Assembly (NCBI GenBank): GCA_036250195.1
Contig: JAVHZZ010000006.1
Coordinates: 185,565,850 to 185,629,849 of the forward strand
Length of the DNA: 64,000 nt
Direction of reading: 5' to 3'
Source: Mixophyes australis
Taxonomy: Eukaryota; Chordata; Amphibia; Anura; Limnodynastidae
In this document: one piece after another, positions 54,439-64,000 of the stretch
How positions within the stretch are numbered: position 1 is the stretch's first letter
Layout of the letters: every line of letters begins with the position of its first letter
Notes under the pieces: model-generated
What the model was told of the DNA's origin: nothing
Database searches by the model: none
The model's input: the letters and a program-made list of their open reading frames with translations, nothing else
Translations under genes and position numbers: made by a program

Positions 54439-54467
54439 TTCAATTTAAGTTAATACCAAGCTGACCA

Positions 54468-57400
54468 CTAGATGGAGTTTACACAGAATACATACATATA
54501 TAAATACATAACTGCTGAAAGCATAACACTCCCCGCCTGGTATAAATTGATGCCACCACTTAAGTCGTCCGAAGGTAACAACAAGATTAGCTCAGATACT
54601 GGTCTAAGAAATAACTTAGTCTCTCCGTGCTTGCAAATCTTGACCTCAACCTTACGGACCTTCCCATCTTTGCTTGGGAATGTTTTGGTGACAAGACTTA
54701 AAGGCCACTCCTTACGCTGTGATTGACAATCTCTGGAGAGCACAACGTCACCAGGTTTTAAGTTAGGTTTGGCAACTTGCCACTTGTCCCTTGATTGCAG
54801 TGTAGAGATGTACTGTCTCTTCCACCTGTCCCAGAAGGTGTTTGCATGACTTTGTACTTGCCTCCATTGACGTTTATATAAGTCTTTGGTGTTGAACTCT
54901 CCAGGAGGAGCATGGAGAGTCCCAGTTTTCTGGGAAAGAAGAGTGGTAGGAGTAAGCAGGAATGGGTCTTCTGGGTCATTAGAAACTGAAGTCAGAGGTC
55001 TAGCATTGACAATAACAGCTATGAAGGTTGTTAAACACTCGTGAGTGAGTCTTGCAGTTCCTACTTGTAAGAAGATGGAATCAAGGATTCTGCGAATTAT
55101 ACCGATCATTCTTTCCCAGGTCCCTCCCATATGAGAAGAATGAGGTGGACTGAAGGTCCATGCACAACCCTGTTCACTAAGGTATCTCTGCACACCTTTC
55201 AAGTCAATGTTGGAGCAAATTTGTAGTTCTTTGGCTGCTTCAACGAAGTTGGTGCCTCTGTAGGAGCGGATGTGTTTTATAGGACCATGGATGGCAATGA
55301 AACGTCTAAGAGCATTAATGAAGCTTGAAGTGTCCATTGATTCTATGACTTCAATATGAACAGCTCTGATAGCCATACAGGTGAATACAACTGCCCAGCG
55401 CTTACTGCTCGCATTCGCCCCTCTTGTATGTCGGGTGATGACAGTCCAGGGACCAAATACATCAAGACCAACGCTAGAAAAGGGAGGTTCTGTACTAAGC
55501 CTGTCTGCTGGAAGATTGCCCATTTTCTGAGTTTAAGAAGTACCACGAAGTCTGCGACAAGTGATACATTTGCAGATTATGTTACTTACACGTCGTTTTT
55601 CTCCAATAATCCAGAACCCAGCTGATCATAGAGCCCCTTCGGTAAATAATCGTCCCTGATGTTTGAATTCATTGTGATAGTGTTGCACAATTAAAGAAGT
55701 AACGTGGTGACTTCCAGGAATGATTAATGGATGTTTCTTATTGGATTCTAAGTTCGCTTCTTCGAGGCGACCTCCTACTCTCAGCAAATTATGCTTGTCA
55801 AGGAATGGGTCTAGCTTCTTCATGACGCTGTCTCTAAGAATAGGTTTTCCACTGGTAATACAGTCAATCTCTCTAGTATAGGCTTGACGTTGCACAACAC
55901 GGATATTGAGGTTCTTGGATTGTTCTGTCTCTGTTACTATGTAAGTATTTTGACAGTGATGCCAACCCTTACATCCATTTGCATTTACATGTGTGGCATT
56001 TTTAAATGACCGAGCTATGTGGGTTAGGCAAGTTAAAGCTCTGACAAGCGATTTCCAAGTTGAGAACCTTTGAAATCTGTGAGGCTCCAATTGACAATCT
56101 GAAATTGTGGTATGGATTGTAGTCACTTGTGTACGGATTTCAACATCTGAGTCTGCGTCTACTAACTCAAATGTGTGGCTTTCTGGATTGCTCCAATCTG
56201 CTTTGTACAAGAATTCAGGTCCTGTGAGCCATGAAGTGTCTTTATGGAGATTGGCTGTGACAGCTCTTGTAGCGTGGTCTGCAGCATTGTGAACAGTAGA
56301 TACATAATGCCACTGTTTTGGATTGGTAGATCTCCTAATCCGTAGCACTCGATTGCTGACATAAACATGAAATCGTCTGGTCTCATTGTTAATGTAGCCT
56401 AACACTACTTTACTGTCTGTGTAGAATTCTGCTTCTGCAAGCTTAATAGGCAACTCTGATGCGATGTGTTCAGCTAAGTCAACAGCTAGTACTGCAGCAC
56501 AAAGTTCCAGTCTGGGTCTGGTGTGCTCTGGTTGTGGTGCTAACTTTGCTTTGCCCATAACAAACCCGATATGACATTGTCCTTTTATGTCCACAGTTTT
56601 AAGATATTCAACAGCTGCTACTGCTTTAACTGAAGCATCAGAGAATACACAGAGTCTCTGGTTCTGTACCTCTGTATCTTTGAGGATGGGAGGTATCTCA
56701 GCATGGCCATTCTCAAATATTTTGTCCATGAAAGGGAAGAAGTGATTTGTTATCTCTGGCTTCAAGTAAAAGTTACTTTTAAGTGAAGAGAAGCGTTTAA
56801 GTACTTGTTCTCTGTTGTTAGGTAGGCAAGATCTGTGGGTTCTAAAGGGTAGAGGTGCAACCCAGCTGCTTGCCTCATCTTTGACTTGTTCATTCTGCAT
56901 TATTTCTAAGAATTGTTTGTCCTCAATTGACATTGCCACCTGATCATCCTTCTGTGTTCTTTGGAAGACTGTGCACCCTAGATGATCTTGGTAGTTGTCA
57001 CAGACATGATTGTCACTAGAGGAGTCTATGACAGGACAGTGTGGAAATTCTTTTATGAGAAAGCGATTGTGACATGGTTGGAAAATAGAAGGACGTCCAT
57101 TTCCCAAGGTATGGGTAAGCATGCTGTTAACAGAAGATGGTCTGTGTACGTTTCCCAGACATACATCTCCTATTATGACCCATCCCAGATCTAGTCCTTG
57201 AGCATACGGTGCATTGTATGGACCGTTGATCTGGCTTCTGACTTTGTGGACCCCTAAGATATCTCTCCCTATGAGTAGAATTATCTGTGCTTGAAAGTCT
57301 AGTTCTGGTAACAGGTGTGCTATACGTTTCAAGTGTGCATGATGAATAGCTGCATCTGGTGTAGGAATTTCAGACCTGTTATCTGGGATCTGGTTGCACT

Positions 57401-58532
57401 CAGTGATAGTTGGTAAGGGAAGACAAGTCTTTCCGTCCATGGACTCGACTTGATAGCCAGTAGCTCTCCTCCCTGTTGTCTCAAAACTCCCTGCACAAGT
57501 CTTTAAGGAGTAAGGAGTGTTGGGTCCTTTGATACTAAAGATTTCAAAGAAGGTTGATCTGGCTAGAGACTTGTTACTTTGATCGTCTAGGATTGCATAG
57601 AGTTTGACAGCTTTGTCTGGCTGGCCCTTTGGGTAGACTCTTACTAAACAGATTTTGGAAAAAGATCTGCCGCTTATGGCTTCTTTGCAGACTTCAGTAC
57701 ATTGTGAAGTGGTCTCTGGTGTGACTGTAGTAGTGTTCCTTCCCTCTCCACTGTGCTCCCCGCCATGCTCGGTGTCACCTTGACTGTGTAATAAAGTCCA
57801 TAGGGGAGGCCCAGGGTGTAGAGCTGTGTTGTGATCTGTGCTGTTGCACTCTGTGCAGTTAACACTGACCTTACAGTCCTTGGCGACGTGGGATGTTGAA
57901 GAGCAGCACTTGTAGCAGATGTCGTTTTCTGGAAGGAAGGCTTTGCGGTTCTCCAGGGACTTCTCTCTGAAGGTTCTGCATTTCAGGAGAGGATGTGGTC
58001 TCCGATGTAGAGGGCACTGTTTGCTAGGATCCTTGTCTTTAGTCTCTTGACTGATATATCTGGAAGACCTGTGGAAGGAATCTGGAGGATACACATTAGT
58101 CTTGTGAACTGCAACTGATGTTTTGCGTGGGCTAGGTAGTATTGGGGTAGCACCTGATAGGGTAAAGGCAAAACTAGGATCGTTTCTGACCTTAGCTAGC
58201 TGGTGTACAAAGTCCAAAAAAACAGAGAATGGGGGAAATGGCACATTGTTCCGCTGTTTGTATTTGGAGCTATGTGTGACCCATTGTTCCTGCAGATTGT
58301 AAGGTAGCTTTTGAACTATGGGGTTAATGTCTCTGGCTGTGTCAAGGTAGGCAAGTCCTGGTAAGTCTCCTTCAGACTTGGCTACTTGAAGCTCCATTAA
58401 TAAGTCACTCAGTTCTCTAAGTCTCTGGTAGCCCTTGTTAGGTAATCTAGGGAAATCATCAATTCTTTTGAATAGTGCACCTTCTATTGCTTCTGGTGAG
58501 CCATAACATTCCTCAAGTCTATCCCAGATCAT
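54468..58532 (-). pseudogene. BEL/Pao gag-pol polyprotein, RT core deleted, one nonsense codon
   Basis: A single frame from 58532 to 54468, broken only by TGA at 55626-55628 where unit A has CGA (a CpG-type transition), leaving 968 codons open before it. Domains as in unit A: DUF1759 part, zinc knuckles, protease (LDDQSN), then a direct jump from NGHAE (near 56690) into RNase H (FSDAS), HHCC and integrase. The second integrase aspartate is changed (SYRGTNF instead of SDRGTNF in unit A), which would abolish catalysis. The C-terminal end is longer than in unit A because the early stop there is absent here, but the last residues derive from LTR sequence. Confidence 0.85.
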
Positions 58533-58594
58533 TTTAGGGCCAGACTCTGGTCATACCTGCTAGGATTGTCTGTTTCCAGCCGGCTTGTGTCATG

Positions 58595-59256
58595 CTACTT
58601 TTGTCTGTAGGATGCGCTGCCTTTGTTGTAGTTTACAGACTCAAACTCTTGGTGTGGGGGAGGGATGTCCCTCGTGGGTTCACCTTGTGTAGAATTCTCT
58701 TGCTTGTAAATTTGCGGTTTGTTGTTCACATGTGGTTGCACTGTACAGCGTGTTAGACTTTTTTCACTGATAAAGTCTGTTTGCATACCTTGTGCTTCTG
58801 GAGGGTTGCTACTCATTTTGGAGACTTGATGGACATATTCCAATGTGCATTGCAGTGGATCTTGGGATCCTAGCTCTGAGTCAAGTACATTGATGGTGCT
58901 TTTATATCAGGGCGATCTGCAGTCTCCAAGAAGTCTGCTTCAGCAATGGCAGCTGTGGCTTCCTTTTCTGCAGCAAGCTTTTCCATAATTGCCTCTAAGC
59001 GTAATTTCTCTACTGTCATTTCTGCCTCCTGACGTGATTTCTCTGCCTCCAAGCGTGATTTCTCTATTGTCATTTCTGCCTCCTGACGTGATTTCTCTAT
59101 TTTCAATTGCATTTCTTGCTCTGCAAAGTTGGAGCGTACTTTCGCGGCAACAGCTTTTGCACGGGCAATGATGGCTGCGTTGGTGACAGATGAAGATTTT
59201 AAAGAAGCACAGGTTTGAGACCTTGTTTTGTATGAAGGTGTCGTTTTCTGTGACAT
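58595..59256 (-). pseudogene. BEL/Pao gag N-terminus, unit C, frameshifted
   Basis: ATG at 59256 (MSQKTTPSYKTRSQ), coiled coil as in unit A but with a 21-bp stretch that A lacks. A one-base loss near 58898 shifts the frame (stop at 58870). The other frame reopens at 58843 and ends at a TAG near 58595, where unit A has TGG. Confidence 0.75.
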
Positions 59257-60538
59257 GATATTGAGAGGTAGGTGTTTGACTGTATAGAGATCACTATATT
59301 GCAGTATACAGGTAACTGCATATACTTAGTGCCAGTTTCTGAGAAGTCAGAGTGTTGGCTCCTTTAAGGAGGTGCTTGACTATGCAGGAACTGCTTTATT
59401 GCTCAATCAGGATGGCTGCACTGACAATTTTTAGGTTTCTGTGAAGTCAAGTGGCTGCACTCCTCTTGCTGAGTGGCCACTGTGTTGCAGACTGTGTAGA
59501 AAACTGCTGAGTTTGTCATATGCAGATAACTGAGCTGGCAGTGTAGCAGGTCTGTTAATCTGAATATATGTGTTCCACTTGCTGACAGCCAATGTTTTAC
59601 TGTTCTGTCTTCACTATAATCTTTTCTTTAGCCTGAATATAATCAGACAGACAGCATATCCACTCCTACTTCAATGTTGTTTATTCAAGTAGTTAAGAAT
59701 GTTTTAATTCAAGTGGTAAAACTGTAATACAGAAATAAGGAAATACATTTACAACATGAACAAATGTATTGTAATGCAAACATGAAAACACATGACAAAA
59801 GTGCATAACTAGGAAGCAATCTTACCATTGATGCTGTGCTAAGGGGAGAGATATACTGCACCTCTTGCTTCTAGCATGTAATATCTAAAATGGAGGCCGT
59901 AGCTACCCATGGTGCTTTGGGGAATAAACTACAGAGGCTCTGAGAGTTCAATTTAAGTTAATACCAAGCTGACCACTAGATGGAGTTTACACAAAATACA
60001 TACATATATAAATACATAACTGCTGAAGGCATAACACCTGTACTCTTCCCTGTCATATGCAGGCACAAACCTCTGCCCTGCATTGACTTGAGCACCTGCA
60101 TACCTGTGCCCATCCCTAACTTGTGCACTGTAGTGAATAGAAAGGAATTCCAGTTATAAGAATTAACAAATAATATATTTGTGGGGAATAAGGCCTAAGC
60201 ATAACTGCAGTGTAAACATTGTATATCAAATGAATCCATTGAGCTATTCTGTAAACTAAGGTATGAAATGTGAAGATAGAAGAACTGATGCTTGTTTATT
60301 TGGTGGCTCTGTACACCTGTGTGTTAAAAGATAACAACATCTCCTTTAGGGGAAGCTGAGCAGCTTCAAAGACCTCCAGGGGTGATCTTACGTCCTATTG
60401 TAGGATGGAGTTTTGAAACCTGAGAAGAGTTCTAGGAACCGCTCAGCATGTTGTCTTAAACATAGGTGAGGGCTTGCTATATTTTATATAGAGAAATATA
60501 ATTCAGTTTCAAAATGCAACTTTTAATCAATAAAATAG

Positions 60539-60846
60539 CGATCATCATCACCATTTATTTATATAGCGCCACTAATTCCGCAGCGCTGTACAGAGAACTC
60601 ACTCACATCAGTCCCTGCCCCAATAGGGCTTTCAGTCTAAATTCCTGAACACACACACAAAGACAGACAGACAGACTAGGGTCAATTTGTTAGCAGCCAA
60701 TTAACCTACCAGTATGTTTTTGGAGTGTGGGAGGAAACCAGAGCACGCAGAGAAAACCCACACAAACACAGGGAGAACATACAAACTCCTCACAGATAAG
60801 GTCATGGTCTGAAAGGCAGAGGTGCTAACCACTACACCACCGATCA
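60539..60846 (-). mobile_element. tRNA-derived SINE, unit C, second copy
   Basis: 60545-60840 with CGATCA duplications. It is a segmental copy of the SINE at 53920-54215 rather than an independent insertion, since its surroundings are also duplicated. Confidence 0.85.
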
Positions 60847-61965
60847 ACTGCATATTTACAAATCGCATGATGAAGAGTAGCACATACGTCGAATAAAGCT
60901 GTCTGTCACTCCGGGAAATCTGGGGAAATTAGTATCAGCTCACATACTACACAGGACCTATAGATGTTTGGTATCTGGAGACTTGTAAATTTATACTGGA
61001 TTTTTTTAATATTAAAATTGGGTCTGTGTGACACTCCCCAGGAATGTTATTTTTGCATTGGGTATGAAACAGAGATGTAAATAGTGTTTGTGTAACTGGT
61101 ACCCCCGCCCTCTGATGCCCAACCCCCAGAGTAGAAGAAAGTTGGAAAATTGTCTTTAAAACAATGAGAACACTTACAAGAAATTGTCAGTCTTTTGAGA
61201 AATCAATCAACATTGATAATCTGTCCATCTTCCAAGTCAATTTTCCCTTGGTGCAGATTATATATATGAAAGTTTAAATTCTGAACCTTTCTCCTTTTAT
61301 TTTACATGTTTAGCATATGTATGCCATGTCATCATAATTGTTTTTATAACCTGTAATCATTGAACTTTTTTATATATTGAATCTAAAAATTCAATAAGTG
61401 CTGTCCTTATTGCTCTAAGCGAATTCATGGCCTTTTATGTAGAAGATTGCTTAACCATGGTAACCCTTTAAATGCTTATTTGTGAGTTGCTAATACATTA
61501 GTGTACCAAACCTAGTGTGTGCCTCCATGTACATTTGTGTCACAGAGCCTTGAGGTGTTAAGTATTAACCCTTTGATTGATGGTGTGTGTAGCAAGGAGC
61601 ACAGTATACCATTGTGGGAAGTGTTACTCTTTTAGCTATCAAACGCAGAGTGTGCGCAATTGGGTAACTGAGTCACAAGTTTACTACAGGCTTTATACGT
61701 AGCTGGTGGTAGTGCAGAGATTTGTGGAAATGTGAGCCTGTGTTGGGGAGGGACCAGCTAAATCTGTAACCTTAGAGAGAGGTGTGTGCGAGATTTAGGC
61801 TGGAATCTTCTGTGTTCCCTTACAGTAAGCTTCCAAGTCATGAGTACGCTGAGGACGGTTTGTGACATGTAAATTTAGTCAGGAGTGGTTTACTAAGAAA
61901 TTGCAGTAATTTAATCTATAACTGATTTGTTATATGATAAAATCATAAATCAGGGATTGGCTACA
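60847..61965. other. Unit C spacer, no gene recognised
   Basis: Collinear with 37852-38970 in unit B; lacks the hAT element of unit A. Confidence 0.65.
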
Positions 61966-61969
61966 GACA

Positions 61970-63100
61970 GCTATCCTTGACATGCACAAATAAACCTATG
62001 CTCTCCCCTGAGTTGTGCACCTACACACCTGTTCACACCCCTGACTTGTGCACACACATATCTGTGCCCTATCCTGAGTTAAGCACCCACATACCTGTGC
62101 CCTTCCCTATCTTGTGTGCCCACACATCTCTGCATTAGCCTGTATCTACACACCTGTGCCCTGGCCTGATTTGTGCACACACAAACATGTTCCCTGCCCT
62201 GACTTCTGAAATCCATATACTTGTGCCCTCCCCAAACTTGTGCACCCACACACCTGTGCCCTCCCAAGAACTGTGCACCCATACATCTGTGCCCTTCCCT
62301 TATATGTGCACCCATGCAATTGTGCCTCAGTTGACTTGTGCACCAATATACCTGTGCGGTGCCATGACTTTTGCTCATATAAACCTGTGCCCTTTCCAGA
62401 TTTGTGCACCCACACACCTGTATCCACCCCTGACTTGTGCACCCTCCTACCTGTGCCATCCTCTGGCTTGTGCACACACAGATCTGTGTCCAGCCCTGGG
62501 CACCCAAACACAATGCCTTCTTCTGACTTGTGCACCTTCCTTCCTGTTTACTCCCCTGACTTGTGCACACATACATAGGTTCACTCCCCTGACTTGTGCA
62601 CACATACATTTGTGCCCTCCCAAGAACTGTGCAACCACACACCTTTGCCAATCCTGACTTGTGCAGCCACAAACTTGTGCTCTCCCCTTTCCTGAAATGT
62701 TCAGACACACACCTGTGCCCCATCTGACTTTTGCAGCCACAAACTTGTGCCCTCTCCTGTTTTGAATTGTGCACCCACGCACCTATGCATACTCTAGACT
62801 TGTGCACACACAATCCTGTGTCCTCCCCTTTCTTGCGCACCCACATACCTGTGCCCTGTCCTGAACTGTGCACCTGCACACCTGTATCCATCTCTGACTT
62901 GCGCAGTGACACACTTGTGCCCTCCCCAAACTTGTCCATCCACACACCTCTGCCCTACCCTGACCTTTCCACCAGGAAGCCTGTGACCTTCTCTTATTTT
63001 AGCTCACATAAACCTGTGACCTCTCCAGATTTGTGCACCCAAATACCTGTGCCATTACCTGTATTGTGCACCCACACACTGTCCTAGCCTTACTTGTCTA
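61970..63100. repeat. 33-bp minisatellite, block 2, unit C
   Basis: Same 33-bp family as 13261-14440. Long open frames on both strands are artefacts of the repeat length. Confidence 0.9.
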
Positions 63101-63259
63101 TCTACACACATGTACACTAGCCTGAATTGTGAACTATTGAAACAAAATAATAGTTTATTTATTTAGACAAGGGGCCTTATAAATAACTATAAGATTAGTG
63201 GGGCACTATATATTATCAATATATATTACAACTATACCTACTGGGGCCACATGAATATT

Positions 63260-63640
63260 ATTAATATCATACTTGCCAACCTTATGTTGGCCGGGTCCGG
63301 GAGATCCTGGAGGGCAGGAGGAGTGTATGGGTGGAGGGGGCAGGGCTTCACAATTTGCGTCATTTTGACCCCGAACCCGGAGATGTAATGCCTGTTTTGG
63401 GTCTTTTTACAGTGTAAAAAGACCCCAAACAAGCATTAAATCACTGGGGGCGGGGCCAATATGACACACTTAACGAAGCCGACGCCCCATTCGCTAGTAC
63501 ATTTCTTCTCAAATTTTATTTAAGTAGGCAGATGGGCCAGATGCGGGAGAGTCGCCAGCTCTCCCGGGAGTCCGTGAGACCTACCCAAAATTCATGAGTC
63601 TCCCGGACATTCCAGGAGAGTTGGCATGTATGATTAATAT
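63260..63640. mobile_element. hAT-like MITE, complete, unit C
   Basis: 63268-63632 flanked by ATTAATAT on both sides; orthologous to 14575-14930. The core contains the palindrome GGGTCTTTTTACAGTG continuing into TAAAAAGACCC. Confidence 0.85.
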
Positions 63641-64000
63641 ACCTACTATTGGCATTACATATTCTAACTTTAGCTACTAAGAGCACTCTATAATATTACT
63701 ATACCTAATGGAGGCTCTGCAAATTATTACTATAGCTAACAGGGGTAATATTATATATTTATTTAACAAGGAGTCAACTGCATGTCCTAGTGCATGCTAA
63801 CATTTGTAGGGCCATATAAGCAGTCATTGCATTTCAAAATATTTGTCCTGACCAAGGGTACCAGGAGATGACAAACAAATACATGGGGGTAAATTACTAA
63901 AGTACAGTTTAATCTTATGGGTCCAAATTCATTTTTGAATAATACTATTGAATTGCGTGAAGGGGATAACACTTATTATTTCATGATGGGGATATCATTT
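63641..64000. other. Spacer leading to a predicted next keratin copy
   Basis: Collinear with 14939-15300 and 40364-40725. In those units the 3' end of a keratin gene follows about 1.4-1.5 kb later, beyond this window. Confidence 0.6.

Larger units (their letters stand above)
54439..60041 (-). mobile_element. BEL/Pao retrotransposon, unit C copy, RT-deleted
   Basis: The left LTR is only its last 90 bp (54439-54528), joined abruptly to spacer at 'gggtat|tcaattt'. Internal region 54529-59600. The right LTR is complete (59601-60036) and followed by CCTGT. It carries the same RT deletion as the unit A element. Confidence 0.87.

Overview
This is a vertebrate genomic window, most likely from an amphibian and probably a frog. 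The evidence is multi-exon type I keratin genes with classical splice sites, combined with a BEL/Pao retrotransposon, a gammaretrovirus-type endogenous retrovirus (ERV), tRNA-derived SINEs and several DNA-transposon/MITE families. BEL/Pao elements are known from fish and amphibians but not mammals or birds. The species cannot be fixed from sequence alone.

The backbone is a head-to-tail tandem array of one gene, a type I keratin on the minus strand. Start codons lie at 1390, 25911 and 52150, so the spacing is 24.5 kb and 26.2 kb. Copy 1 shows only exon 1 because the left edge cuts it. Copies 2 (17205-25911) and 3 (42914-52150) are complete: 8 exons, all junctions in phase, 502 codons, with a TATA box and a candidate poly(A) signal. 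The rod is ordinary, but the ~160-residue head is about 20-22% histidine in H/G/S-rich motifs, and the short tail is also His-rich and ends in Cys. That is very unusual for a keratin and is the most interesting biology here. In exon 1 the copies differ only in the head; the rod part is identical in all three.

The spacer between genes holds two blocks of a 33-bp minisatellite, a hAT-type MITE and a BEL/Pao insertion with target duplication CCTGT. The BEL insertion exists in three states. Unit A (2220-7843) has left LTR, internal region and a truncated right LTR. Unit B has a solo LTR, itself split by the ERV at 26843-36701. Unit C has a solo LTR at 52975-53411 followed by a second BEL at 54439-60036, flanked by ~1.46-kb direct repeats. 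Both internal BEL copies lack the reverse transcriptase core through the same in-frame deletion.

Unit A also carries a 4.0-kb hAT transposon (8637-12662) with a nested solo LTR (9246-9878). Units B and C share a SINE whose empty site is preserved in A, so B and C are closer relatives. The ERV has near-identical LTRs (about 4 differences in 838 bp), a gag UAG stop in frame with pol, and frameshifts in gag, pol and env. No protein-coding gene other than the keratins and mobile-element genes was recognised. A fourth keratin copy probably lies just beyond the right edge.
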